From Adiantum capillus-veneris (Eukaryota > Streptophyta > Polypodiopsida > Polypodiales > Pteridaceae), in contig CM043963.1 in assembly GCA_014529385.2 (NCBI GenBank), positions 81,795,912-81,859,911 on the forward strand: 64,000 nt of DNA, written 5' to 3'. Shown piece after piece: positions 33,561-45,306 of the stretch. Both the position numbers and the translations under genes were made by a program. Position 1 is the first letter of the stretch; the number at the start of each line of letters is the position of its first letter. Below the pieces are notes generated by a model. It saw only the letters and a list, made by a program, of their open reading frames with translations, did no database searches and was not told the DNA's origin.

Positions 33561-34079
33561 CATACACAACGATAATAACTAGAATGCACTAGTATCTTAA
33601 TGGTTCAATTGACTAAAACCATGAAACTTCATGTCCAATTTTATTCTCGATGTGTAATCTACGTGCATAAATTGGAATGAAACCTTAAGCAAATTGACGT
33701 CTTTGACAAAGATCTCATTATTTTATACGTGATATGTTGAAAGTTGTCCGGAATTGGGATTTTCCCACTTTACCTAATATAGTCTTACATTGTGGCAATG
33801 ATATCCCAGACACAAATTTTAGCACAAGGGTGTCAAATATCAAAACTGAAAGCCGCGATGTAAGACCCGAGGTAATAGTGGCTGACCAAACCCCTTCCAG
33901 AGAACCTATCAGTGATTACGAGATGAGAGATATAGTTGTAGAGAACCGAGAATGATAAGGATGGTAACATAAACTTAAAGAATGCAACATTCTCAAGTGG
34001 CTAAGTGCATGCCAAGAAGTACAGTGGATCAGAAGATCCATACGCACATGTTTTCATTTTTAAGAAAGTCTTAATATGG
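33561..34079. other. Left flank or leader of the plus-strand Ty3/gypsy element
   Basis: No LTR boundary, TG/CA end or primer binding site could be placed. A 73-codon open stretch (33734-33955) has no recognisable motif. Confidence 0.35.
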
Positions 34080-35260
34080 GAATAAGTAGTGAACTTTCGC
34101 ACACAATACAATGGATTTGGTTTAACATTGGAGGGAACGGTGCTGACTTGGTTCTAGCCACTAAATAGTAGATATTTTATGAACATTGATCAACTCTTAC
34201 AAGAGTTTGTTGAGGAATTTTATAAGAGGGGAATCAAGCACAACATGGTTTCTAGAATCTATGCTTTTAGACCAAAAAAAAAAAAAAGGTGAAGGAAGCT
34301 TCGATTCATTTCAAGCAATACATCAAAAGATGTCCAGCGTGAGAGTTACCTTAAGATGATTGCTTATCAGTTCTCTCTATCGAGGGCTTGAGAAACAAAA
34401 CTCTCAAAAAGGACTTACACTTAAAAGCATGCACAACAATCAAACAAGTCACTAGGGAAGCATTGTACCTTGTTGACAAGTGCAAAACATACGAGGAGGT
34501 AGCTGAAGACACAAAGACAAACTCTAGCAGTACCTCTTCTGCCACCACCAGTGAGTCAATTGCAAAACGTATTTCTCCTGCTTCAATCACACAAAATGTA
34601 GATCAATAAATCAAACAAGTGGTTTGTAGAATGAACCTGACTTACAGGAAAAACCCTAATTTGAGGCCGTAGCAACCACAAGCAGTCAATGCTCCAAGAG
34701 TGTTTAGGTATTGTGTCATAGAGAAAATATACACAAACCATGACACTAATGAGTGATTCTATAATTATAACTACATGAGGGAAAGGTGTATGGACCTCCA
34801 AAAGAAAATCCATATTGGGCTAGAGCTGGTGAAGATGTTGAACCTTCATATGTGGCTCAAATAACTAGAAATCAATCCACAATGGATGAAAACACGCTTA
34901 TATTCATAGCAAAAAAAAAACTACAAGCCCAAAGGATACTCACCGAGGGCAGGCCAGCCAACGGGGACACCACCAATAGCCCAACCCGAGGGACCATGTT
35001 ATGAATGTGGAGGCGACCATTGGGCAAGAGTGTATCCACATAAAGTTCAACGAACAAAATATTTTGGATTCTATAACGGTTGTGGGAGAGATTTCTTGAT
35101 TCAAAACGGTGCAAAGAATCTTGACAAATTGAGGAAGGAAACTTTCAATGTCATTGGAATTTTACCATGCACGAGCGAATATGAGTATGGGCCCACATTT
35201 CTAGTCAAAGTGGTGACTAGAGCTCAGGCTCAAGAAGGAGTAAAAAATTAGCATGTAGAG
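34080..35260 (+). pseudogene. Gag remnant of the plus-strand element
   Basis: TLEGTVLTWF (near 34118) is the typical capsid motif of plant Ty3 gag, followed by YFMNIDQLLQEFVEEFYKRG after a frame change. Near 35000 is a knuckle-like CYECGGDHWARVYP, in which the last Cys is Val. Multiple stops separate the pieces. Confidence 0.7.
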
Positions 35261-36113
35261 CAAACGATTTGAAACTTCTCGAACACAGGGAATCTGAAAA
35301 CGAATCTTAAAACGAGTCAAGTAGGACTTTTTAAGAAAACCATGGAAAGCCAAACAAGACAAAATGAGAGCAAAAAGGCTAAAGAAAGAAATAGATTTAG
35401 AAACTGAATTGAACCAAACAAAAGAACAACATAGATGAGAACAAGAGAGCAAGAAAGACGCAAAGGGGTCAGAGGAGTCAAAGACTGACTCAGGTGGTTC
35501 AGTCTTGGTAGACATGGTGAACGAACAATTAGACGCTATGTTGCAAGCCTACGAGGCAAGACTCAATAATAGTCAAACTTTGGAACAAAGATTACTAACT
35601 TATCCGAACCCGGATACAAATCTAAAATAATGGAGATGTGCTAAAAAATTCATTGAAGCTGATCAAGCTCTGCTAGATCCTGAAAGCTCAAAAACTCCTG
35701 ATCATGTGACACATGAACTGGGGAAAGAAAACACATGGGTGCGGGAGGAAACCAACAAATGCAAGAAATGTAAAATTCAAGGATTTTGTGACCGTTGTGA
35801 AAGGGATCATTTGATCATAAATTGCACTCAAAATCTGGATATTAAAATCAAATCTGTGAAAACAAACAAGGAGGAGCCCTGGACTATTGGGATTGTTTCG
35901 AATACAACAAATGAGGTTAAATCCTTAGAGATACAGCCAATTCCTGAAGTAGACAAACCATGGCCACAATCACTATGGAAAACAATTGAAAACATGAAAG
36001 ATGGAAGTGCCACATTGTTATCATCACCAATCCCTGAAATCAACATGGACCATGAGATCTATTCGGGAGATATTCAATTGCTATATGGAGATGTGGAATG
36101 GAGGTTTCTATAG
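35261..36113 (+). pseudogene. Second knuckle-bearing segment of the plus-strand element
   Basis: The 135-codon open stretch 35706-36113 includes CKKCKIQGFCDRCERDHLI, where CDRCERDHLIINC gives C-x2-C-x3-H-x4-C, one residue short of a standard zinc knuckle. It lies between gag and the protease remnant, so it is probably the gag-pol linker. The function is uncertain. Confidence 0.5.
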
Positions 36114-36559
36114 AGAGTAAACAAGCGACCATAAGAACCTTACCGTCCTTTATAGGGGAATATGAGGCAAAATCCAAGGTAAGAATTATTCCATCACAAT
36201 AAAATTCTATTCTACGAGTGACGGATACAAAGAGCTTGCATGATCTCTTGTCTTCTCCTATAAGGTGTACAATCACTCTTATGGAACTTTCAAAAATCAA
36301 ACCATACTGATGGGGAAAAATGAGCAAAAATCTAGAAAAGATGAAAGTGAAGATCCATCCAAAAGATGACCTAGTAGATGAACTTAAGAAAAAAAAACCA
36401 TCTTGAGAAACCCAAAGCAATACGCGTCCTAGTGAATAAGGTGGGCGATCAATGTGAGGGAAAGGAAGGAAACACCACCTTACCTCTAGAATACAAGGGA
36501 GTAACAAACATTGCAATATTGGGCAGTGGGGTTGGAATAGCCATCACTACAAAAGGGAT

Positions 36560-36800
36560 CTAGGAAAAATGAAAAAGACCAGCTTTCAAGGAAATGCACA
36601 TGAGACTGCAATTAGCCAATAGGCATGTGGAAATATCCTTAGGAATGTTGGAATAATTGATAGTGTCCTCATGCGGGATAGAATACAAACATATCTTTGT
36701 GGTAGTAGATTTCAAAAAAGACAACAATTTGGAAGTTATTTGGGATGACCCTTTATGTGTCAACTCAAGATGGTTCAAGAATGGGGCTTTGACTATCTCT
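36560..36800 (+). pseudogene. Protease remnant of the plus-strand element
   Basis: The frame near 36600 reads RHVEISLGMLE, then YKHIFVVVDF and a degenerate EVIWDDPL. This resembles the C-terminal half of a Ty3 aspartic protease. The catalytic D-S/T-G is not visible. The assignment rests on position and weak similarity. Confidence 0.4.
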
Positions 36801-37690
36801 ATTTATAGCACAAGGGAATCATAACCAAGGTTAACACCAAGGACCATAGTTACATGGACGTAAACCAAACTCCGATAGAAGACTTTGCTATCAGTACAAA
36901 CAACAGAACATAGTTTCCTGCTTGTCTAGTGAAGGATGCTCATATTTGGATGTGCAGAGCGTCAAAATGTGGGAGTCTTAGAAAGGACAATTTCATCCTA
37001 GAGCATTCAATAGAAGATGATTACTACATGAAGGAACCATTTCCACATGAGTTTTTTTAGCCCTTTTGATAGGAGAAAATACTTGTGACTCTTGATGTTT
37101 GTGTAAATGAGGTAACCAATGTGACTTTTTGTGACAAAGATGGTAATGACATAAGACCCTTTCTAATGGTATCTGCTATCTAGGAAACCAGAAACATATC
37201 TGAAACAAATGAAACTATAGAGACAAGTGATTGTAAATGGATGGTGGATGAGGTTTCTGTATGGGATCTTTCACATGATGAGGAGGATGCATACCACAAT
37301 TTGAGGAGTGACGAACTTTCAAGTGGCTCTAAAAACAAAATAAGACAAAACAAGATGAGCCAATTTTCCACAAGTTTCCTAACGAAAAAATGTGGAGACA
37401 AAACAAATATCAGATGAGACGTACAAAGAAACAAAAAGGGAAAATTGAGAAACCAATGTCAAAGTTGATGACCAAAACACAATATCTCATGCTCGTGGGA
37501 GTAGATGACTATGTCCAAGACAAAATTGCCAGCAAGCCCTTGAAGTTGATAAATTTTTGGTGCAAACTCAAAGAAAGAAATCAAAAGCCAAGTGAAAGGC
37601 AAGACTAAAAAACCACCAACAATGTCAAATACGGAACACAAAAGTGAATATCAAAGGTTAAAATGAACATTGAAGGAGGTTTAAACTACA
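36801..37690 (+). other. Degenerate linker between protease and RT
   Basis: Stops in all frames; no motif I can name. It is probably part of the pol region of the same decayed element. Confidence 0.35.
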
Positions 37691-37693
37691 GAA

Positions 37694-38935
37694 ATGAAAA
37701 GTGAGGAGGACTCGAACTCAAATAGATTTGATGCACCCTCTCACTACAAAAATAACACAATTCAAGACCTACGTATTGTGATGGAGCAACCAATTCGAGA
37801 GACTAACGAACTGGGAACATCATATGATGGGCCTAAAAATGCAAAGAAGATTAATCTGGCAAAACCAAGAGAAAGACCAATACCAACCTACATAGCAATA
37901 GATCTTACACAAGGAGAGGAACAGCTGTTGATAGCTACTCTCAAACAATATAGAGATCATGTGTTTGCATGATCGTACAAGGATCTAAAAGAGGTGGATC
38001 CTAGAATTTTCCAACACACGATAAGCCTCAAGAGAGATGCTAAACCACATCGACAATGTTCCGACACTTACAATGAAACATTTACAATAAAAAACAAAGA
38101 AGCGATAGACAAGCTAAAATAAGTAGAGCTTATCTATGAGATCAAACACACAGAGTGGGTGTCACCTATTGTAGTGGTACAAAAAAAATGGTAAATTACA
38201 AGTGTGCATAAATCTCAAATAGGTGAATGCTGCTATGATCCAAGACAACTAACCATTTCCCATCACCGACCATGTGATTGAAAGAGTTGCTAGAAAGGAA
38301 GTCTACAGCTTTCTCAATGGCTTTTCAGGTTATAATCAGCTCACAATCAAGTTGGAGGATCAACACAAAAAGGCCTTTGCAACAAAATGGGCATATTTGC
38401 ATATCGTGTGATATCATTTGGTCTAACCAATGCGCATGCTACATGCCAAAATCTCATGAGTCATGCATTCAAGGAATATCTAAGATAATTCTTAGAGATT
38501 TATATGGATGACCTGTGTGTGCATTCTCTCCATAGAAATGAACATGTCAAACCCTTAAAGTTCTTTGAGAAATGAAGAACATATCATATTTGCCTAAATT
38601 GTGAAAAGTGAACTTTCATGGTAAGACAAGGCAAGATTTGGGTACATATTGTGTCCAAAAATGGCATTTCTTCTGATCTTGAGAAGAAGCAAGTGATTAT
38701 TTCTCTTCCAATACCAACCAAAGCTAGAGAGTTACAAGCCTTTATGGATTATTGTGGATACTATCACAGATTTATTTACATGTTCTTGATCATTGAAAGA
38801 CCTCTCTACGCACTCATCACTAAGTTTGAATGGAATGAGGAATGTGAGAAAGCATTTCAACAATTGAAGCAGAGACTTATTTCTGCTCCAATTTTAAAGT
38901 TCCTAGATGAAACAAAATTTTCCACGTCGATGTAG
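37694..38935 (+). pseudogene. Reverse transcriptase remnant of the plus-strand element
   Basis: The pre-RT segment (LAKPRERPIPTYIAIDLTQG) is in 37694-37972. Fingers and motif A then appear in shifted frames (FLNGFSGYNQLTIK), followed by FAYRVISFGLTNAHATCQ and YMDDLCVHSL, the catalytic YxDD, at about 38502-38531. The thumb follows (PTKARELQAFMDYCGYYHRF, 38618-38935). At least six stops or frame changes interrupt it. Confidence 0.85.
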
Positions 38936-39260
38936 ATGCATCGACTTACGCTATTGGATGTATCGTAGCGCAACCTAGAGAAAACAACATGGATTTTCCA
39001 ATCTGGTTCTCCAGTAGATAGCTGAATAGTGTAGAACAAAATTACATGACCATAGAATGAGAGGGCTTGGGAATTATCTATTTTGTAAGAAAGTTTAGAC
39101 ATTACCTTCTCATGAACAAGTTCGTATTCTTTGTGGACCATCAGACACTCTTGTACTTAGTGAATAATCCATGCAATGTGGGCCGCATAGTTCGATGGTT
39201 CTTAATATTGCTCGAATTTGATTTCAATGTGGTGGTCAAGAAAGGACCTACACACTAGAG
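38928..39260 (+). pseudogene. RNase H remnant of the plus-strand element
   Basis: VDVDASTYAIGCIVAQP carries the first Asp. MTIEXEGLGIIYFVRKFRHY (X is a stop) holds the Glu, and FFVDHQTLLYLVN has the D-H-Q-x-L motif. So, unlike the first RNase H of A-C, this one retained its catalytic residues before decay. Confidence 0.8.
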
Positions 39261-39299
39261 AGCATACCATTTGTCATAAATGCTACATGGGGAAGCTCC

Positions 39300-40910
39300 T
39301 TTAGGGGTTGAAGATGATTTTCCTGACTCTTATCTCTTCAACATTCAGATGGTACCAAGTTGGAGCAAACAAATTATACCATTTTCTCACCATTGGTTCA
39401 CTGCAAATTGAGAGACAGCCATCAATCATCGAGCAATCTCGCAACTTAGTATTGATTGTAGGATGGTTATATAAGCAAGGACACGATGGCATACGCAGAT
39501 TATTCATCGAGCCATCCAAAAAAGAGATATATATGAAGCAAGCTCATGTACAAACTACGAGTATTCATAATGCCAAAACGCAAACATATCAAAGACCGAT
39601 GCTACTTGGAGTTTATTGGCCTCACATCCAGAAAAGTGTACACCACTATGTTAGCTCATGTGATGCTTATGCAATCGATCAAAAAGTCAATCAAGCATGC
39701 TACACTATTCAGGATAGCAACAACACCCAAGTGGCCAAATTACATTGTGGAGTACTTAGAGCAAGTGGTTTTGCCAAATAACTTGAGCAGAGCAAGATTA
39801 TGCTTGATTTAACAAGAAGCAAAAAACTACGTTATCATTGAAAATCACCTTTACAGAAAGGAATAGATGACAACTTAAGGATTTGTGCTACAGAACATGA
39901 GTACCTACCCATACTTGAGCAAGAACACGTCATTCCAACAGGAGGACACTTTTTGGTAGACAAAACCACAAAAGTAATACTCCTAGCAGGGATCTTGTTG
40001 CCTACTCTGTTGATGAATGCCAAATATTACGTGAGACAATGTGACGCTTGTCAACATACTAAAGTACTAGTGCAACGTGATGACATGCCGCTATGACCAA
40101 TAATAGGAGCACGAGCTTTTGCCAAATGGTAAATAGACTTTGTAGGTCCTACCTTGCCACCAATATATAGAACGCATGCTCAATACGTTATAGTGGCCAC
40201 AGATTATTTGACCAAATGATTCGAGGCTAAGGAAACACAAAAAAATAATGCCAGAACCACAACGTAATTCTTGTACAAAAATACTTTCACACGGTATGGC
40301 CTTCCGATTGAAATCATGATTGATCGAGGTACTCATTTTTCCAATGACATGATTAATCATCTGTTTCATTATTTTATGGTGCTTCATTATAAATTAGCTT
40401 CATACCACCTCAAGCCAACGGATAAGCCGAGAGCACAAACGATGCACATTGCTCACAAATATTGTCACTGAATCTAGAATGGACTCTGATCAGAAGTTAC
40501 ATTCAGCCTTATGGGCATATTGGGTAGCATATAAAATGCCACAAAAAATAACACATTTTAACTTAGTGTATTAATATAATATTCTCTACCGAGTTCTTGA
40601 TTCCTACACTACGCATAGTGCAAGACTTGGGATGTATTGGGCATGAGTTGTCAGATAGACTGGACTAACTAATGCAACTAGATGAGACAAGACTTAAATT
40701 GGTTGTGGCTATGTGTGCGCAAAAATCACAAATGAAACAATTCCATGAACAACATGTGAAAAACAAGGAATTTCAAAAGGGTGACTACATTTTAGTCTAC
40801 ACCCTTAAGCAACATTTCAAAAAACTCAAAAAGAGGGGTAATGACCCATTTGTGATCAACGACATATCACCAAGTGAAGCGTCCAACTTGCAACATTAGA
40901 GGGAGAGGTG
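39300..40910 (+). pseudogene. Integrase remnant with two zinc-binding modules
   Basis: Module 1 (about 39450-39670): WLYKQGHDGIRRLFIEP, AHVQTTSIHNAKTQT, LLGVYWPHIQK and a final C-D-A-Y where C-x2-C is expected. Module 2 (about 39840-40090): EHVIPTGGHFLVDKTTKVIL, PTLLMNAKYYVRQCDACQHT. The core follows: an IDFVGPTLPP segment (first Asp, near 40137), ATDYLTK, MIDRGTHFSND (second Asp, with R for the usual N/K), then a decayed Glu region. The C-terminal ORF 40672-40899 (FQKGDYILVYTLKQHFKKL) matches the end of Ty3 integrases. It is dead through many stops. Confidence 0.8.
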
Positions 40911-41119
40911 ATGTCTAATTGGATAAATGGATGCAAATTGAAAAAGTATCAACAACCTCTCACCGCGGACATGCAAGAAAAGATACATTTAGCTAAGGAG
41001 CAACAAAAAAAAGCTCAAGTAATTAAAGATCAGGCACGTGGAGTTTAAAGCACAAAGAACAATTATAGTTTCCACCTTCTATTTTGGTAATTTAGATAAA
41101 AATAAACTTGGCTAGGTGG

Positions 41120-41580
41120 TATGGATGTACGGATTACTATCGAGCTAGCTAACGGTACAATGGAATGAGCATTGGTGGACACCGGAGCACATGTCAATGC
41201 TATGCAATATTCAACCTACCTGAAACTATTGAAGTCAATGATTGAAACAACTCAAATTGATCTAAGAGCGACCAACCGAGAAACCATGATTAGTCTGGGA
41301 AAAGCCAATGTCTCAATTAACATAGATGGAAACCACTCCCCACATTGGTTCCACATTATGGCAGATAGAGATCTCAATAACGAATCATTTTGGGAGTTTG
41401 GTGGATGTGTACTTACAAGGCTGTTCTAGATTGGAAAGATAACATGTTGCATTATTATCTCAAGGATAAGCCTTATGTTACTCCATATGTGCAAACAGAT
41501 CACATATGGGATGAACAAAAGCATTCAAATGACTACGACACAAGGGAAGATTTTCTTGTATCTACTACATGCAAGTAATC
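41120..41580 (+). pseudogene. Retroviral-type aspartic protease segment downstream of integrase
   Basis: In frame with one stop: RITIELANGTME, stop, ALVDTGAHVNAMQYSTYLKL. DTGAHVN is a canonical D-T-G active site. Then ISLGKANVSINID and, after a frameshift near 41395, VLDWKDNMLHYYLKDKPYVT, typical of sequence after the second protease motif. It lies just after the integrase end of the plus-strand element, not between gag and RT. It could be the start of a second element, a rearranged piece of the same one, or an accessory domain. Confidence 0.65.
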
Positions 41581-42000
41581 ACGAAAGAAGAATTACAAAT
41601 TTTTGGATCCAAAAATCAATCATAGCATCAAAGCCAAAAAAGATATGGATACCAAAACCAATGTGTCCTTCGATGCAATACAACTTTCCAATTGACAAAA
41701 CCAACAAAGCTAAACACAATCGATGGTAGAACTTCAATCAACTACTGAATGTTTCAACAAGCTTAACAAACTACAAATGGATTCTCAAAGCTAAATTGGA
41801 CAAGCCAAAGAAATCAACAATAACCACATGGGAATGGAGACTGCAATTATCAAACAACCAAATCTTGTCTCACAGTCTCCCGACACAAGCCTCAAATGGG
41901 TCCCTAAAGTCCAACCCAATCAAGGGAGTATAACAAATTCTTTCTTGAGAGTGATGTTCCATGTCATTTGCAAACTTGCTCAAATATGGCTCATAGCCAT
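41581..42000 (+). pseudogene. Fragment with W-x-P-K motifs
   Basis: Broken frames read KKIWIPKPMCPS, TNYKWILKAKLDKPKK and SLKWVPKVQPNQGS. A W-[VIL]-P-K pattern recurs. Related motifs return at 44720-45010. Similar W-V-P-K linkers follow the zinc knuckle in many plant Copia gags, so this may be retroelement gag linker, but I cannot prove it. Confidence 0.4.
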
Positions 42001-43910
42001 GGATTCTGATACTTAAAGTGGTTGTATGTACCATATAAGCCCCTTTGGCTTTGTTCGTGCTGACATTCAGTGAAAGATCACTCAGACATATCGCAAAACC
42101 CCCCCAACTATGGATTCTCTTTGTACTATAATATAGTAAAGATTTGAACAAAGGACTTGTGTGACAATGTATAGATTTTTGACACATCTATTAAGGTTCA
42201 TGGCATGGAGATTCACTAAACTTCTACAATAGAGTCTATCAAGGTATGGTTATGTTTCTGAGATGACCTTTTGAATTCTTGCAGGAGAGGCTTCAATAGA
42301 AGAGTCATCTTATTATAGCAAGATGGAGTGTATTTGTGAGTGCTAAGCATACTATAGTAGGTGACTCCGTGTTATTCACTAGGTAATAAACCAAGGATTT
42401 TTAAGGGAGAAATACTACTTGAAACATGGAAGTTCAATGCATACACTTATGAATTCTTGTATAGGGATGATAAGGGTTAAAAGTAAGGTGGGGCCACTAG
42501 TTCAACAAAAGGCTATAAATCTCCATGCCATCTTCTATGTTTTCAAACGAACATTGCATAAAACTATGTGGCATGGCTTTGCAGATAGAATAGCCATAGT
42601 AACCTCATGAGATTAACAATCAAAGGTTTGGGAGGAGAATCTTCATGATTAAAATTCCAACAAACGGCAGGTCCAACAAAATTTAAAATATATGATGTCA
42701 TCACTACAGCTACAATGCACGTTCCGATTCTAGGTATTTGCATATTCTAGTGAAACCCTTACTACTTTTCTTGCTCATTTTGTATCTTGTAGTTAGTTGT
42801 AGTTCACATGACTTTGTTGAAATTATTTCTAGTATTTCTTTGCAACATTGTCAAATGCACCCTTGCTCATTGTACTATAGATTTTTCTTCCAAAATCTCA
42901 TGGTTAGAATGCAATATGGCAAAACTTGATTTTGGTAAAAATTTGATCTAAAGGGCAAGAAAAACATTTCTTTCATTTCAAAGGTTGAAATGCTAGACAA
43001 CCCTTCCCATGAGACAAGCACTCTTGAAAATTTACCTTCCCTAGGATGGGTAAGGGTGCCCTAAAATTTTCGGGCCAATGTGTTGTTATCAACATGCAAG
43101 GATGTTGTGTAGTTAAAGGCTCTTCAATTCTACTACCTTTAAAGGGCCTATGGGGGGGGCCTCCTCTTACATCTTTATAATACCAATGCTTTCTTGCTCA
43201 TGGTAGTATTAGCTCATGTTTCATAATAACACAGTGTTATAGCATTTCATCATACCCTAGAATTGCTGGTTTCAAAGCACTAAATGATTGCATCTTCCAT
43301 CAAATATAGGAACTCATTGTGCATTTTACTAATGCATAGGTGTGTGGGTGGGTTCAATCTTGGAAGTGATTTATTAATGGGTATCTGGAGAGAGAAAAAT
43401 GGAGAACCCAGAGATTCCGGCAAGCGAGTGAATTGATGGCATGTAAGGGAAGTAGCTTCTTGTGGGAGGTGGAAAGCGAGGGAAATACGGATAAGGAGGC
43501 AATTGTCAGGTTGTGAGAGGATGCAATTGGCTAAGGAGATGAGACATCTGGCATGCAATAGGAGGTAGGCAATGGAAAAGTGGATTAGGCATTTTTTCTA
43601 ATAAAAAGGGGGATCGTGGAGGCATCACGGATAGTGGGGTGGAGTACTCACGAAGGTTGTGAGTTCACTTTGCGTTGCAACATAGCATGGTTTTTAAGTT
43701 TTCTTGAAGCCACAACATTGAAATCTGTAGAAGATTCCACCTAATGAATCGAGAATGGAGCGAGTGATAGTGATTAGAAAAGAATCTTAATTGATGATAG
43801 CTCTATTCTCTTCTTTTGTGCATCTCTATTGTGCAAGCTATTTTCTTATTATTATATTGTTTTTTCCTTGTGCCTTGTTCTTAAGTAGATTGTTTGGCAA
43901 AGTATCTATT
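42001..43910. other. Unassigned DNA
   Basis: No gene is supported. The minus-strand open stretch 43558-43280 (92 codons) has no recognisable domain. Confidence 0.45.
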
Positions 43911-44079
43911 GTTGGGGTCAGGTGTTGCACCTTTGCCAAGGGCCAGAAGTTTGGTGTTCAGCTCCTCTCATTCTTGAGACTTGCTTCACCCACACAATAC
44001 CTTGCACTCTCTCCTTCTCCCCTTCCCGCATGAACAACCCACATTGAATGCACGCATTTTGTGCACTACACTCTTCAAT
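43911..44079 (+). repeat. Possible short LTR or LTR end
   Basis: Starts TGTTGGGGTCAGG and ends ACTCTTCA, directly upstream of an initiator-Met-type primer binding site. TG...CA ends fit an LTR, but no second copy is seen in the window, so the left limit is a guess. Confidence 0.3.
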
Positions 44080-44081
44080 TG

Positions 44082-44093
44082 GTATCAGAGCTA
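44082..44093 (+). other. Primer binding site matching initiator-Met tRNA
   Basis: TGGTATCAGAGC, complementary to the 3' end of plant initiator-Met tRNA, is the commonest primer site of plant Copia and many Ty3 elements. It lies two bases after a CA end, as expected. Confidence 0.7.
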
Positions 44094-45306
44094 TGATGGG
44101 TTTGGTGTGCATGTAGTGGATTTTTTGGGCCCTTTGCTTGCCAAGCCAACTATCTTATTGTAGAGATAGCAAGAACCACGGACATAAATGGCATACCATG
44201 GGACGGAGCTGATCCAAATAGTGCATGGAGGCTACAAAATATTTTTAGTCTCTTGGAAAACATACTCAATCCCTACTTACCCAAAACAACACTCAATTGC
44301 ATGTCATGTAGCAAAATCTAGTTACAACACTCCAAGGAATTCTCATCATTCCACCAATCAAATGAAGTCCAAATGCAACCAAGTTGATAGGTTGGGTGGA
44401 CAACATATAAAGACACATGCCTGATCCCTCAAGTCCCTCTTATGACCACAAGAAAAACTCGCCAATTAATAGTACGAGGGCAGATTTTACCTAACTATTT
44501 TTGCTCCCAAATACACCTATAAGCTTAGCAATGATGCCCCAACACCCTCCTATGCATAAAATGCAATTTTGATAAGAAAAACATGAAGTATGAGCAAAGT
44601 TAGAAGGAGGTTAGACACAACAAGAACATAGATTTATCGTGAGAAACTTACAATACTTCATAGATCTTTCACCTACGAATGCAATGGAAGCAATGGCACT
44701 TCAAACAGACCATCTGTGAGAGAATTATGAGCCAACCTCAGCAAATTTGGGTGCCCAAAAGATTGCTATACACCTCCAACAACCCTAAGGGAAAACCACT
44801 GTATCCTCCTCCTCAACAGAAACCACCACTACTAAAGATGAAATGGATATGGCAACCAAAGGAGAAATGTATAGCTTAGAACGCAAGACCAAGTGCCCAA
44901 AGTAGACAAGTCAAACTATGGGTACCAAAGAACCCACCGCAACTCAAGCCAACCTCCATCAGGTACAAGTGGATACCTAAAGTCAAACCACCCACCATGA
45001 TTGAAACCACCGGTTCTAGTCATCCCGCTGTAGATAGTGCATATCACACCATAAAAGAATCCTCTCAATTGCTACAAGACTTACTTTTCAAGAGACTTCA
45101 ATCACAACATACCTCGCCATCAAAAACCTTTAAGAAAAATACTCAAGACCTGCCTCTTGCATAGCATAGCCTACTTAATTGCATTGACATCAATAGCATC
45201 ATAGGGCCAATCAGGTCCATGCATAGACATGACTTTATAACCTACACATTGCACAACCATGGTACTCTGTTGTCTCAGAGGATTAAAGAAAGGAGGGGGG
45301 GAGACA
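44094..45306 (+). mobile_element. Remnant of a retroelement internal region
   Basis: Between the primer site and a purine tract (AAAGAAAGGAGGGGGGGAG, 45286-45304) is 1.2 kb of broken coding sequence: IARTTDINGIPWDGADPNSA near 44165, and a cluster of W-x-P-K motifs (QIWVPKRLLY, KWIWQPKEK, LWVPKNPPQ, YKWIPKVKPP) in 44720-44990. No RT or integrase is seen, so the element is deleted or non-autonomous. A downstream LTR was not recognised. Confidence 0.4.

Larger units (their letters stand above)
34080..41050 (+). mobile_element. Decayed Ty3/gypsy retrotransposon on the plus strand
   Basis: Gag, zinc knuckles, protease remnant, RT, RNase H and integrase occur in the Ty3 order, each broken by several stops and frameshifts. 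No LTRs are recognised at either end. It is unrelated at close range to A, B and C, lies on the opposite strand, has no archaeal-type RNase H that I can see, and looks much older. Confidence 0.85.

Noticed and set aside
43280-43558. 92-codon minus-strand ORF
   Set aside because: No domain, no homologue in the window, and composition like the surrounding non-coding DNA.
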